A stretch of DNA of 64,000 nt from Opisthocomus hoazin (GCF_030867145.1 NC_134415.1:8224417-8288416), one strand, 5' to 3'. Shown: positions 1 to 13,073, counted from the first letter of the stretch. A program made the numbers and translations. Notes: a model not told the origin generated them from the letters alone.

Positions 1-3000
1 ACGCTGAAATTCAACCAGCAATGAAACCACATCCTGACACCAACCTGTAACGCCTTGCTTTTTGGTTTTTTTTGGTTGGCCCTCCTCGCACGGGCCGCGA
101 CAGCCGGAGGCCAGCTCCAGGCAGAGTCTCCAGATGCAGGTTTCTCTCCCACCCTACCGCAGTTAACGGGTGCTCTCCTTTCTCTCCAGCTAGCAAAGCT
201 CATCCAGAAAAACCACAGCTGGGCAGGGGACAACTCTCCCCTTACACGGCCAGGAATGAGATTCAGTTGCATTTTGTGGCAGAGTACAAGTTGTGCAGTG
301 CAGCTGGCTTATCTACATACCTGCTCTGTGTTGAGGGACGGAGAGAGAGAAAAGGGAAACCTTTCTCATCGTGTCATCGCAACAAACCAAACACATGGGC
401 TTTAAAAAGCTAAAATTATGTATTAGCAGAGACACAGGTCAGCGCTGCCCCGCTGATCCTGTCTTATACCCCGTACCAAATTCGCCTGGACAAAATGCTG
501 CATTGCATCACCTCGCCAGACGGGAAGATTCTAAAAATCGGGACTTTGCCGGCCGGGCTCGCAGGGAACGCGCGTGCAGAACTGCCCTCTGCTGTTTGAA
601 TGAAAACCTGCTCAGATTAACGACCGTGTGGCCAAATCAGCTTTTAATTCCAATGGTCCAAGTTGTGAAGAAGCAGGACCGCCTGACTTCTGCCACCGTG
701 CACAGGAGTAATTCCACACCCGAAGGCCGCTCGTAACTGCCCCGCAGCACGGACCATGCAGAAGGACCTGCTGGCTGGAGCACCACCGTGCTAGCTGCAG
801 CAACGCTCCGTTCAGCCGCTATCGCGTAGTAGGTGAGCACCAACGGACGTCCCCTCACCTCAAAGACAAGTCAAGAACATCCTCGGGGTGTAAGGGAAAC
901 AACAGCAACTGTAAGCGAGCGCTGCAGGAGGGCGCGCATCTGTCAGCTCATTAAATCCAGGCCTGACCTTTACAAAACAGGACTGGAACTCGCCGTCTGG
1001 AGTCCAGAGCTTGCAGCACAGCAGCCTTTCAGAGCCCACGATCATTAGGTTACAGCAGCGATCGGAAACCAGGGCAGTGACCTTATCAAAAGATGTCCAG
1101 TAAATGCTCTGTAAAACCAGCTCCCGTAAGCCCCTACTGCAGGGAAGGAAGGGAGAACCTGGATTTTCCTTTCAAGAACATACGGAAACCACTGTACTTT
1201 GACCAAGCTGCTCGTTCTCTAGCGCCAGGACGCTGGACAGTTTGGTACAGAAACAGCGCGGAAGGGCCAGCTGTTTTCCATGGTTTCACTCACACAGAAT
1301 CATAGAATCACAGAATGTCAGGGGTTGGAAGGGACCTCTGGGGATCACCCAGTCCAACCCCCCTGCTGAAGCAGGGTCACCCAGAGCAGGCTGCACAGGA
1401 CCGCGTCCAGGCGGGTCTTGAATATCTCCAGAGAAGGAGACTCCACAACCTCCCTGGGCAGCCTGTTCCAGTGCTCCATCACCCTCAGAGGGAAGTTATT
1501 CCTCGTGTTCAGACGGAACTTCCTCTGCTTCAGTTTGTGCCTGTTGCCCCTTGAATTCGCACACGAGACGTGGCAAGCTCTGCCCTCCAGAAGAGCATCA
1601 GATATCTGCATCACCTTCTTTGGGAGGCTCTGTTTCGGTACGAATGCAGAAAGCAAGTCCTGCTACCTACACCAGAAGTTCCCTTTCCGGCACGCCTCTG
1701 ATGAAAGCTCGCCCAGTCCTCATGAATTAAGCACAAGTTTCAGCTCTTTGCAACAGGCTTTTGGTCCGATTTGGCTGCTGTGCCGACAGGCTTTTTTTGG
1801 TCACTGCATAAAGGACACCATAAGCTATACTGATGAGCGTAAACACACAAATTAAAACCTAAACCAAGACTTGGGTACAACAGAAGCCTTGAAAAAAATT
1901 ATTTTTTTCACATCAGCCCTTTTCATATCCGTATGTTTAAAAACACAGGAGCATGGGTGTACAGTACAACTTGCCTTGGAAACACTCACTCGAAGCACTT
2001 AGCGACCGCTTCAAAGATTCCCTTGAAGTTTAACTCCTGTTAATTTTAACACAACGGTCACGCAGGGCCACCGCTCGGCCTAAGGGACTTTAGACACGCC
2101 ATCGACAGATGCACAAATGAAACTGCACAAAGATCCTTCTGGGTGCGTAAATAGCTGGAGTTCGCTTTGATGCTGGCTGGCCGGCCTCCTACACAGCAGG
2201 GCTGCGACTTCTCCATTTCCCAAATTAGGGGCAACAATGATATTCTGTCATCCCCTAGGGTAAGGAAATTAGCGCCAGGTGATTCAGCGTGTGCCTGATC
2301 ATTCTGGGTTTGGATTCAGTTCCACTATCTAGAAAACTTAACGGTGAGACATCAAAAGTAGTCCTGCATAATCACAAAACTAGCTGGGTTTTTTCTACAA
2401 AGGCTGCCTGAGAATCTCGTAACTGATGATAGGAGACTTCCCAGCACACTAACAGACCTCCGATTTCCTTTATGAGAAATCCTCTTTGCGCTGGAAACAA
2501 GTGCCTTGTTCTTGGAGCACCACAGAAGGGAAGATGGCCCTTTCCGGGAGGAAGGTCAGTAGCTTTACCTGCAGCGAAGCAAAATTACAGCTCTTGTTCA
2601 CCAGCAGCCGGGAGCTCAGCAGCAGCAAATCCACAACTGGAACAGCTCACTTCCACCCTTTCTTAATTTGCGCAGGTGAAAAGAAACACGGTGCTACGCA
2701 CAGCTGATGCAGCGGCACCACGGCAGCTGATGCCGTCACAGCCATCAGCAGCACGGCGCTTCCGACGACCTGCGCTTCGCTTATGGCTGAAACCAGTCCT
2801 AAATCACGGCCTCCTTACAGCCGTGGGCCGTGCGTGCTAGCTGCTCCCGTGCCAGCCGGCCGCTGCTGCAGCAACAGCAAATTCCCACTCCAGAGCACGT
2901 CTTCAGGTCTTCACAGTTTGTAAGGTGTTCGCTTCATTGGGAGATTTGGGAGGGGGGGGAAAAAAATCTTAAGCCTTGTTAAAAGGATTCATCGTTCCCA

Positions 3001-5130
3001 CCCATGAGCCAAGGCCCTCAAAGGCACAGGTATCAGAGCCTGCTCGGGCATACAAACTGGCTTCTGGGTTATCAAGCATGAGAACAGACTCGCACTTAAG
3101 GCTTCATCTAAACCTACGCTATCTAAAATATTGTTTGCATTTACCTTTGCAGCATCAAGAAAACTAAAAAGGGTTCAAGTAATACATGTGTCTATGATGT
3201 TTATCAAATCAATGACCATTTGTAGATGTCATCAGACCATCACCAAGTCTTCATCAAAATCAGAAGAAGGTTTGCCCAAATGTACTTAGCTCAGCAGAGC
3301 GTTGCTGTAAGCCAAATTGTGAATTCAAGCTGTCATCATTACCCCAAAGAGTGTAGAAATTCACTCAGGTTTGCAGGAAGGCCACTTCCGTGTTGTGCTG
3401 TTTGGGTTTGTTTCTCAGAGCAGGGTGGAAAAGTTTGATTTACCTTACGACAACATTAAAAGCTGAACCAAAAGGATCTTACAGTGAAGCGACCACCACC
3501 AGCAAGGACAGCAGGTGAATACGCTAACGGTTCTGTCGGAGTAACCTACGAATTCTTACTTTTTAAGGGTTAGAAAGCAAAAGAAAAACTCCTCCAAAAA
3601 GCCTCACCATACTCATGAAGAATAGAACCTTCTGCAATTTCACGGTATTTTTATGAAGTATTTTAGGCACAGAATAACTTTGTCCCTCTAAAACAAATTA
3701 AAAGAGCAAACCAGCCACTGTCACCTGAAGATTATGGCTACGAAGTTTTACTTTTACCTTCTGCCACCTGAACTATTCATGCACAACAAAAAGACTAAAC
3801 TACAGCTGTTCAAGAACCTTTTGTTCGTACCAGCCACTAAATTCGGTACTTGTCGCATTACAGAAAGATTCCATAACACCTCCAACCTTGGGAAGCTGTG
3901 TGTTAAAGGGGTTAAGGGGGAAATATCTCTTCCATGGCACACCATCTAACCAGGCTGGCTCAGTAAGAGCCATTTCTGCTCCCAGACTCAGGTATCTGAC
4001 TGCTAGGTGACCACAAACTATCCACTCCACCTCCCCAGAATTCTGTGCGACGCAATTTCTTTACACGTTGAGATCTACGGTTTGGAAGAACCTCCCTTTA
4101 CAGAAACAGCAGGCTGAAATGAGACAGAGACAGCTGGGAATGTCAGCTAAAGCGCTCTCACAGCATCTCACCGCTACTTGGACGATGCTACCACCTTACT
4201 ATTAAGGTATCGACATTATTAGCACAAACTATCAGCTGGTCTGAAAGACAGACACCTCAAAGCACTCTCTTCCTTTCTCCTCCTCAAGTTAAAACAGGTC
4301 ACCATGCCAAAAATAAAAAGCTACATTTTTAATTGTTTCTTCTGCCACCCAAGTCGTTATAGCACAGAACGAGAGAACAGCAGAAGCCAACCTGTTTTGA
4401 CATCGAGAACATTCTATCCATGGAAAACCTGCTTTCAGAACTATGCTCCTGCTACTCGCCTGAGTCTGTGTATTATCCACCTCCTTTCCACTGGCAAAGG
4501 AAAACTTACCTAAATTCACGTTTACAGTACCACACCGTACCGAAATGTTACATCTTTCGAATTCCATTAGCTTTAGCTAGTTTAGCCTGGGGGTATTACC
4601 ACCTTACCTTATCAGTGCAATTTTTTGCAAGGCAAATCCCAAAGTCTGTTAACAAGCACTTTCTATGGTCTTCAAGACTAGAGACTGAAATGTAAACAAC
4701 TGCCTGCCTTGCAAAAACATTTCAAGATTTCCAAAAACACCACCTCTGCGCTCTTACAACCTGCCCTGGGTTCTATGCCAAACAGCTTTACTTCAGACAC
4801 CTGCATTAACGGAGCTTTCGTGTTTGCCAGACACAGTTTTGACTTGCATCACTTCAGATGTTATTGTTCCTGGCAGAAGAGGATTTGTCATTCTGTCTGC
4901 AGCCAGTCATCTATTACCACTCTGATTTGCATCTCTTTCTAAGGTGACTGGTTACTGTTTAAATGATCACATTTCTGTGTTTTCTCAGGAAATGACCCAA
5001 GGTTTTGAACTTAACTAAAAGCACTGGAAGACCAGCCGTAACATTAAAAATAAATTTTAATGTTAAGTCATTTTTCGATCATTTGCTCTGACACCCAAAT
5101 GTTCTGAAATTTAAAGTAGTACTATAGGGA
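1..5130. other. Intergenic DNA downstream of TOMM20
   Basis: No gene is recognisable here. The open frames are short, lack splice-consistent neighbours and match no protein I know. The only identifiable element is a CR1 tail at 1296-1553. The first 1.3 kb and the stretch 2700-2900 are relatively GC-rich; the rest is AT-rich. In mammals the DNA downstream of TOMM20 is also gene-poor. A longer TOMM20 3'UTR could reach into the right part of this segment, but I see no strong signal for one. Confidence 0.55.
1296..1553 (-). mobile_element. CR1 LINE, 5'-truncated 3' end
   Basis: The left edge shows the short CR1 terminal repeat (aatcatagaatcacag), followed by the familiar 'ggttggaagggacctctggggatcacccagtccaacccc' region, which reads as the inverted CR1 3' end. 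The element therefore lies on the minus strand and keeps only about 260 bp. CR1 is the dominant LINE of birds and supports the avian assignment. It codes for nothing intact. Confidence 0.9.
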
Positions 5131-5504
5131 CACAAAAGTGCAGATAAATCTTTATTGCCATAACTTTGTTTTTTCAAAAATGAGCACTGGGTTTTTAATA
5201 GGTCGTAGTTTTATGTCTTTGTATGTACAACATTACAACTGCATATTTTAATAATAATGAAGTTAGTGATACTTTGATAACTCCACACAGTGTATTTATA
5301 AAATGAATTCTTATCAAAATACACTTTTCACTGGGATAATAAATAAAATCCTGCGAAACCCACCTACACAAAGTTAATTTTAACTCTGGTAGAACCCGAT
5401 GTGGTACACAGTCCATTAACTACTATGTTTGCCCCTTTATCCCCCTACTGATGCTCATCTTCTGGGGTAAGAAAACTTTTTTCCCCCCCTGTTGTGGTGT
5501 GACC
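5130..5504 (-). other. TOMM20: TOMM20 3'UTR (minimal form)
   Basis: AT-rich sequence following the TOMM20 stop codon. An AATAAA hexamer on the minus strand at 5151-5156 is followed by a T/G-rich stretch, giving a plausible cleavage site near 5130 and a 3'UTR of about 370 nt. Mammalian TOMM20 has a longer 3'UTR, so distal sites further left are possible but not visible to me. Confidence 0.6.
5151..5156 (-). terminator. Candidate TOMM20 polyadenylation signal
   Basis: The plus strand reads tttatt, which is AATAAA on the minus strand, about 350 nt past the TOMM20 stop codon. A T/G-rich stretch follows within 20-30 nt, as expected for a cleavage site. Confidence 0.55.
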
Positions 5505-5549
5505 TCATTCAACATCATCTTCAGCCAAGCACTGTGCACTTACAATTCT
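5505..5549 (-). CDS. TOMM20: TOMM20 exon 5 (C-terminus and stop)
   Basis: Encodes RIVSAQCLAEDDVE and a TGA stop at 5505-5507. The acidic tail is typical of TOM20. Confidence 0.94.
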   Translation of the reverse strand, partial: RIVSAQCLAEDDVE

Positions 5550-8500
5550 CTGCAAGAAGGAGAAAAACTCATTCACAATTGCATAAAATTACAGTAGGCA
5601 ACTGATTATCAAGCAATGTAATTTTACACTGAGCACTAAGCAGTGTAATTACTGAGCAAACTGATTAATGTTAAAAATAGTAATCTATTTCACAGAAGTT
5701 TTTGAAGTCAGTTCCCAGAAATTAAATACTGCGCAATGCCTAACAAAGCCAAAATCACATAAATAAAATCCTATCAGCCTCAACTGAGGACCTCTGTGCT
5801 GTTTTTGGCACTGTTCTCTAAGGAAACAGTTTTGCTCCATTGTTTCCGCAGACCTTTACGTTTTGGGTACCTGACACTTTTCAGTGTTTTTACTAACTAT
5901 AGGGACCTTAAACTGAAGTGTAATCAGGCCTGAGCTATAAAGAGAGCTGACTGATGCACAGCACTGAGTCTCTGCTTTATGTGAGGTAACACCATTAGGG
6001 AGTACCCTCGCATTTCCAAGAACATAAAACATATTATTCTACAACAGACTCACCTGCCAGCATATTACCAACGTTACCTGCACAATACCCAGTCGGAAAA
6101 GGGAGGCCATTTTATACACAGAGTTATAGCTATGAACGCTTTTACCATCAGGCAAACCCCCAAGCTTCCAAAACTGTCTGGTGTTCTGGTGCTTGTTAAC
6201 ATTTTGTGTTTACAGCTGGCCCAGAAGCAACAGGCTAGCAAATGCAACAGATTAATTCTAATGGACCTTTATAGCACTTACAGACACTTGTGAAAAACAA
6301 ACAAACAAAACCTCAAGACCCAGTACAAGAAAGTTACCAGTTTTCTGATTCCCCCAACTGGTATTTGGGAAACAGTGGATCTGCTTACAGTATCAGAGCT
6401 GTGGTCAGATGTCTCTACTTCAGAAGAGCTTAGCATACCCTACGCATGAGAGAACTTTCTTATTTCTATTTCACCCTGTTTGCTATTAACACTACATGAT
6501 ATTTTTCATATACACTTTTTAGTATTTCAGGTAAAAAAAGCTTCTTTTAATCTAACTGAACACATACAATTACATACTACAAAAACCAATACTCGAGACT
6601 GATGTAGCAGATAAGAGAAGTAGTTTTGGTTTGAAAATCACTGAACATCAGGAAACATTTCACATACCTGGCTTATTGTAGGGAGCTTAGTTAGAAGCAT
6701 TTGAAACACTGGTGGTGGAAGAGTCTGCTGAAGAACTTGTAGTAGCTGCTGCGGCTGTCCACACACAGCAATGGCATTGGTCAAGTGATCAACACCTTTC
6801 TCATATTCACCTGTATGACAAATCATAATGTTTTGAAATCAACCCTCTTCCACACTGTATTTACATAAAACATCCATCAACAGTGGGTTAAATTACTGAG
6901 AATCAATCCACACTTTTCCTTCCTCCTCCCTTGCCAGACCTTCTCAGGAAAGGTTAGAAACAAGTAAACGTATTTTCCTAGGTGAACTTCACTGCCCAAA
7001 AGATCTTAGTACATAAAAGTCACCTTCTAGCAAAGGTAATAACGAAAAACTATTTTAAAACTTACCCTTCGAAAAAAAAAAAAATGCTATTACCTTGAGC
7101 TAGTAGCTCCTCGCCAAGCTGAATCTCCTCAAGGAAAAACTTCTGAACGGCTTCAGCATCTTTCAGATCAGGCAGCTGTAACACATACAGTAAAACTGAA
7201 GTTGGCCCTTAAACATCAGCTTATAAACAAGTTAGCAGAAACCATTCTCAGCTGAAATGAAATACACACACAACCATACTTTTACACTGAAACGGGGGGA
7301 AAAAAAAGTATATATCAAGTGTCACCACTAAGTTAAACACATACCGGATGTTTTTGAAAATCAGACTCGGGTCTCTTATTGCATCACACATCTGTACCGA
7401 GACAGAGCCTGAAATACCCCTACTCAGTTCATTAAGTACACATTTTTGTAGCAAATATAAATTCTAAGGTGTGTTATGTTTTTCACAACTATATTGCTTA
7501 CAATTGGTTAAGATAAATCTGTCTTTTCTTCCAGGATCCACTGGCGATAAGGAAAGAGAAATCAAACACTTCTAGCAAAAAAATAAGAAGTTCAGTTATA
7601 GGTGTATCCCATCAACAACTTCTAAGTCTGAAAAGTCCTTGTACATACTACAAAGAGGAAAACACCATCAAGTCACACAGTAAATGTTGTACTTTCTAGT
7701 TAGCACAAGGCATCTGACACAAAAAAAGGAACAATCATTTCATTTACTTATTTGTCAGCATTAAAAAACCTGAAGACTGCATATTTGCAGAAGTGTTTGT
7801 AACGCTGGAATCAAAACAGATCTTTAAACAAATCTGACAAATACTACAAATGAAACATCTTTCAAAACAGCGCTGCATTATTGAACACAGTATTACCTTG
7901 GAAAGCCCTGCTCTCTCTTTGGCAAGCTTCTGTTTCTTCCTTCCTGTAAGAATAAACATATCTTAAATTTTTAATTGGCAATTAAAAAAAGCCTTCAGAT
8001 TACAGTTCGAAACCGTGAACAAATCAGAGGTTTATTTCAGAAGAAGAAACCGCTAATATTCCAAATGTTGAAAACCGAACGCAAGACTGCAACCCGCTCT
8101 CTGCAGCAGAGTCCCCTTCAGAGGTCTAACGAGGGCCGGCAGCAGCGCACCAACCCAAAACCACAGTTCCTCTCCTGCCGCCCATGGCAACGCCGGCTGC
8201 GCGGGGCCTGCAGCAGAGCACACCTCCTGTGCTACAGGCGTGAGGGAGGAAAGAGAACTAAGAGCAATACGGGATTTCCCTACTTGATTTCTAACAACGA
8301 CAAGCCACAGAAGAAACGCCTACCATCAAGGCTATCTAATCTTGAACTACACGGTGCACCACCAACAGGAACTTTAGCAGGTCACGGTACGTAAGTGCAC
8401 TTCCCCGGCTGCTTTACAGCAAAGACTTGGGAACTGGTTAAACAGGGGGCAGTATCTCATCGTCCCACAGCTAGAGTGATACTAAAGCACACATTTCTGA

Positions 8501-11500
8501 AATCTGAGGAAAGCAAACATTTCGAGATGGAACACACATTTACAGATTTAATTGCCCAACCTAAAGGCATAAAGCTGGTCTGCAACATGAAGTTGCATCA
8601 CTCCACCAAAACTAGTATAATTAAACTGACATACAGCTTGCTTTTAATGCATTTAGGCAGGTAGAAAGATATTTCGTCGTAGCAGCTACTCATACAAGAA
8701 AAAATTACGATAGCAATACTGGTGATTTCCTTAGAATAATCATTTTTTTGTAAGTCATCAGTTCATCAACTGAAATAGTTACAGCAATATAACTTTTTGT
8801 CCCAGACAGCAAGCGGCTGCCTAGTGCTTAGTTGCTGGCTGCCAGGTTAAACTATGACACTTTTAAATACAGCCTATGGTTAAACAACTGTACTCCTACT
8901 ATTTGTCTTTGGTGCCTGCTTGGTGAACATTTACGTTGACAAAGAACAACTGCCACAGACCCCTGATTTTTCTTCTGAGATAATTTTACAAGATGCAAAT
9001 ACTTCCAAATATGACTCGCAGTTTTAATGGCAGCGAGTTAAAAATTTGCGACTGTCCACATAGTGAAGACATTCAGGAATATTATTTCCTAGCAGTGATG
9101 ATGTAACACATGAAATTTATGGACAAGATCAAATGTTCTTTATATAAAGGGAGTTCACATTCTAACTACATGGATGACCCTTCTATCACGCCTCAATAAC
9201 CCTTAGCACCTGAATTTCTAGAACTTACTGACCTGTGTACATTATTTTACAGTATCATAGACAGAAAAATGTATCATAGAGAAGTGTAGGTATAATTTTA
9301 TCATTGTGGTTGTTTTCAGTATTAAAGAAAAACTTCTTTTGAAAGTTGATGCCTTCAATTAGCTCACTCCAAGTTTTCTGAAGCATTCTTTGCACAAAAC
9401 TTTGAACTGCACTACTATGCAAACCAGTTTTGCTAATACATAAATTCTGAAAGATGAAATAAAAATGACAAAAAAAAAAAGTAGCATGTGAAATGTTTCA
9501 CTATCAAAACCAACCACGTTGCAAATGTAGTGCATTCCGTGAAAACATCAATTAAAAGTACAAACAGTAATATTTGTACATCCTTTTGAGGAGAAAATCG
9601 TGTTTTCTTGGCGTGACTATGACATCTTCTAACATATTACAACAGATACCAGTCACCACGTTAAGCATTCAGAGCTGAAAAAGATATGCTGGTGGCTGTA
9701 ACTATTTAATAGAAGTTTTTAACCACTGATCACACACATAAGAAATCATAAACTTTAACCTGAAAAGAGTAAAGAAATGTGAAGAATCACCAAGATCTTA
9801 AAACTGAACACTGATCTACAGAATCTTTCAAGTCTGATTACTATGCAATTTTTCTCCTCTTGTTAATAGGTTTTTACAGGTCTCTCTCCAAGTCCATTAG
9901 CTAAAACAATTACCAAAAAAAAAAAAAAGCTCTAAAGGATATTTAGGAATTCTTCACATAGTGGTTGGTAGCACTAGTTTTAAAACATCTTTGCAATAAC
10001 AGTCAAAAGTTACATTTGTAATATGACAGGGGAAAAATCGATAGCTTTGAGAAAAAGACCCATACCCCCTAAAAAAACTCAAATTTTTGTTTTCCCTCAG
10101 GGACCTCCAAGAAAATGAAAAACTTCCCTCTTTGCTAAAAACATTATCACATTTTAAAAAGAGGAAGGGCAACCTTGCACAGAAGGAATCTTAGTTAATA
10201 CAGAAATGCACGTATGCTCATCCAAACCAGAAAACTGAGGTGTAGCTCTCAAACTGCACGTGACTCGCAGGTTCTTCAGGCTCAGGTCTGGTACACAGGG
10301 AGCCAGTTTCAAACATGAACCAAGGCATAACCTGAGGCGCTGGCACGGGTTGCAAAAATCCTCAAGCTGCCCCAGCAGCTTCAAAACCAGATGCACAAAG
10401 GAGCAGAAGGACCAAAGGGTCGTTCGCATCTGCAGCTCCCACCCATGTCCAGGCAGAAGGCACTCAGAGGCAACAGGCAGCACGGCCAGAAATCCCGGTT
10501 GACTCCGAAGGAGGAGATCAGTGTCTACACTCACACACAGAACAGTTCTGTTTTACAAGTTTGACAACACGAATAGTAAACACACCTAAAATCTTACCAT
10601 CTTAAGCAGATCCAAATAGCTTTGCTATCTTTTGGTCCCAAGATTAAACATGGACATGCCCCCAAACTAGCACCACGAAAACCTAAACCACCACCAAACC
10701 TGCTAAATAAATAAGAGTAATACATCTGGAAAACCAAAGTCCAGCAGTTCTTCAACCCTCCCAGGAAATCACAATTTTTTTTCTGGAAACCTGAATCTGA
10801 TCACCTCCTTTTTAGGATGGACCTTTGTAATGTAACCTTTGGTCCTAACACAGCCCAAAGAGATGTACAGTATGACTGGGATGGCCAAAAAAAAATTGGT
10901 TCTTCATAAGTCAGCATGTGCTTGACCAAATACAACAAGCAATCCACCAATGTGTAGGTTCTCCTGTCACGTAGAATCTCCTGTCCTTCCCAAATTTTCG
11001 TGACGTTGCATCATAGAGGCTGAAAAACAACCTTGTCTTAGGAATGTTACCGGAAAAGATCCACTATAAAGGTGGCTTCTCCAATTTTTTCATCAAATAC
11101 CCTTACTATTGCCGAGAAACAGTGTCTCTTCATCTAAAGCACCACAACTGGCTGCTGCATTGGACCTTGTTTGGTCAAATATTTGACAGCGCAAGCCTTA
11201 CTACCCAACAGCAAAACCGCTGTAACAACCAGATCACTGGCACCGCTACAGAGGCATTCATACTGCAGAATCAGCTACAGTACTAAAATATAAAAACAAA
11301 TTCCTTAATATTACCTAAAGCCTTACAAGAAAAGGAGCGGCCCAGCGTTATCACATCCAAGGATCATAAATCAGACAGTGACGTCCTCCAAATGACAACA
11401 GTCATCCCCTCATCAAACCACACTGGTTTTTCATTTTAAAGAAAATGTTAATGCTTAATCAGAGCCAAGTCTAAGGTTTACTGAGAACATTACGGCATAC

Positions 11501-12948
11501 AAGCTCAGAAAATGAAAACAATGGGATGCAAAAATCACTTCCAGTGCTTCTGCAAAAAATCTTACGTAATCCAGTATTTTCTCTACTACTTATTTAACAC
11601 CATAAAAAGAACATGGCTGACTGCACTGCCAACAATGGAGCTTGCTGGTGCAAGCCGAGCACACACCAGTTTACTACGTTAAGAATTCCCAATGAATGAC
11701 TTGCACTGAAGGGCAAAAAGCACTTGGAAGACACACAAAAAGTAAGTGTCCAAGATCCTATGCACCTGAGCAAGGGCCTGAAATGTTCAAAATACATAAT
11801 TTGCTGTGGAAGAGCTTACAGGAAGCGGAATTAATACGCTGCTAAGTGCCAGCACTGGTCACACAAGTTCAATCCACTAAGGCAGAATCAAAGCGTTCAA
11901 GTTACGTTTGAACATCACAAGATGAATACTTATTTTTAACCCATTAGTTACTGACTCGTCCATCCATGAAACCACTCACTACGTTATGTTTACTTGTTGG
12001 GAAAGTTTCCCTTAATGGCAATTTCTTATCTTCGTATTAGTTACCAAAGGAATACTATATGTATTCCCCTGACAGAAACAACCCAGCACAACAAACATCA
12101 GCTTATTTCTCGGGATTCGTTCGAGTACCTTGAGTATGCTTACAGCATTCAAAACCATCAGTAATTACCCAGACATTTAAATCAATGTTGAAGACGTGAA
12201 ATAATGGAGAGCCACGGGAGGAGAGCTCTACATTTTGGATTAATCAACAGTTTTCTCTGGCATTCATTCTTATCCTGGAAGCTAATAAACAGAGCTGCCA
12301 GGAGGGTTAAGAATGCAGCAGCCGAAATACCCACGGGCTCTTGCCCTGCCACAGCAACAACCTGACCGTGAGGGATCGCGCTGCTTTGTCGGAACGTCTT
12401 CCAGAAAAAAAAAAATTAAGAATAAAAAAAAAATAAACATCACCGCATAAACGCGGCTGCGGTAACAGCACGGCCGACGTGCAAAGACACGGGGGAGGGG
12501 AGCCACCACCGAGGCGGGCTCCCGCTGCGGAAACCGCCAGCCGCCCGGTAAGCAGAGAGCGGGCTCCGGCTTTCGGTAGGGGCGCGGCGGGAGGCACGGG
12601 AACGAAGGGGCTCGGGGCCTGCCCTGCACAAGCCCGCCCCAGCCCCAGGCCCGGGTCCAGCCCCAGGCCCGGCTCCAGGCCCAGCTCCAGCCCCAGGCCG
12701 CTCCCGCGCAGGCGCCACGTGCCGCTCCCCCCCCCCCCCCCCCCCCCCGCGCGCGGGAGCCGTTGGAGGCCTCCGTGAGGAGAAGGGGGGGGAAGAGGGA
12801 GGGGGGTGCGTCCCGCCGGACACTCACGCTCCCGCAGCCGGTTCTTGAAATTGGGGTCGCTCCGCCTCTTGCGGTCGAAGTAGATGCAGTAGCCGATGAA
12901 GAGGGCCCCGCAAAGCCCCGCCGCGATGGCGCTGGTCCTGCCCACCAT
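5505..12948 (-). CDS. TOMM20: TOMM20, mitochondrial import receptor TOM20 (five exons, intact)
   Basis: Receptor subunit of the TOM complex in the mitochondrial outer membrane; it binds amphipathic presequences of imported proteins. Coding exons are 12828-12948, 7897-7943, 7094-7175, 6668-6810 and 5505-5549. All junctions are GT-AG and in phase, and together they give exactly 145 aa, the length of the human protein. Residues 7-24 (AIAAGLCGALFIGYCIYF) are the N-terminal membrane anchor, followed by the basic DRKRRSDPNFKNRLRERRKKQK linker region. Residues about 60-130 form the TPR-like presequence-binding domain, including GEYEKGVDHLTNAIAVCGQP. The tail reads RIVSAQCLAEDDVE, with Cys where I recall Ser in human. 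Two ATGs are adjacent (12949-12951 and 12946-12948); the second gives the usual MVGR start. The promoter is a CpG island. Confidence 0.96.
5550..6667 (-). other. TOMM20: TOMM20 intron 4
   Basis: AT-rich intron. It contains a perfect 7-bp inverted repeat (5822-5828 with 5841-5847, 12-nt loop). Mammalian TOMM20 hosts the H/ACA snoRNA SNORA14B in an intron, but I cannot show that this hairpin is its avian counterpart. No other feature was recognised. Confidence 0.5.
6668..6810 (-). CDS. TOMM20: TOMM20 exon 4
   Basis: A 143-nt exon from EYEKGVDHLTNAIAVCGQP to LTKLPTISQ. It carries most of the presequence-binding groove. The donor is gtatgt. Confidence 0.95.
7094..7175 (-). CDS. TOMM20: TOMM20 exon 3
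   Basis: An 82-nt exon encoding LPDLKDAEAVQKFFLEEIQ and on to ELLAQ, the first helices of the TPR-like domain. The acceptor is ttacag; the donor is gtaata. Confidence 0.95.
7897..7943 (-). CDS. TOMM20: TOMM20 exon 2
   Basis: A 47-nt exon encoding RKKQKLAKERAGLSK after the split Arg codon. The acceptor is ttacag and the donor is gtaata. Confidence 0.95.
12635..12699. repeat. Imperfect CCAGGCCC/CCAGCCCC tandem repeat
   Basis: About 65 bp of short degenerate units made of cagccccaggcccggctc-type words in the first intron of TOMM20 inside the CpG island. The minus strand is correspondingly G-rich. Confidence 0.75.
12727..12748. repeat. Run of 22 C next to TOMM20 exon 1
   Basis: An uninterrupted C22 tract (G22 on the transcribed-sense minus strand) 80 bp inside intron 1, followed by gcgcgcg. 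Such runs can form G-quadruplexes in the nascent RNA or non-template strand and are also prone to length errors in sequencing. Confidence 0.85.
12828..12948 (-). CDS. TOMM20: TOMM20 exon 1 (coding part)
   Basis: Encodes residues 1-40 plus one base: MVGRTSAIAA..., the membrane anchor and the start of the cytosolic basic linker. The donor is gtgagt at 12822-12827. An extra in-frame ATG directly upstream could add one Met. Confidence 0.95.
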
Positions 12949-13066
12949 CATGGTGCCCGGCGCCCAGGGGAAGCTCCCGCCGCCGCCGCCGCCGCCCGCC
13001 GCGCGGCCGGCGCCGAGCTCCGCAGGCACCTTGGGGCGAGCGGGCGGGCGGGAAGGACCCCGCCTC

Positions 13067-13073
13067 GCTTCCG
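13067..13073 (-). promoter_or_regulatory. ETS/GABP (NRF-2)-type core in the TOMM20 promoter
   Basis: gcttccg on the plus strand is CGGAAGC on the minus strand, the GABP/ETS core. It lies about 120 bp upstream of the start codon. NRF-2 dependence of human TOMM20 is established; use of this particular site is inferred. Confidence 0.5.

Larger units (their letters stand above)
7944..12827 (-). other. TOMM20: TOMM20 intron 1
   Basis: A 4.9-kb intron, mostly AT-rich. There is a GC-richer pocket at about 8100-8260, and the GC-rich 12450-12827 part belongs to the promoter CpG island. I see no coding sequence or recognisable transposon in it. Confidence 0.6.
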
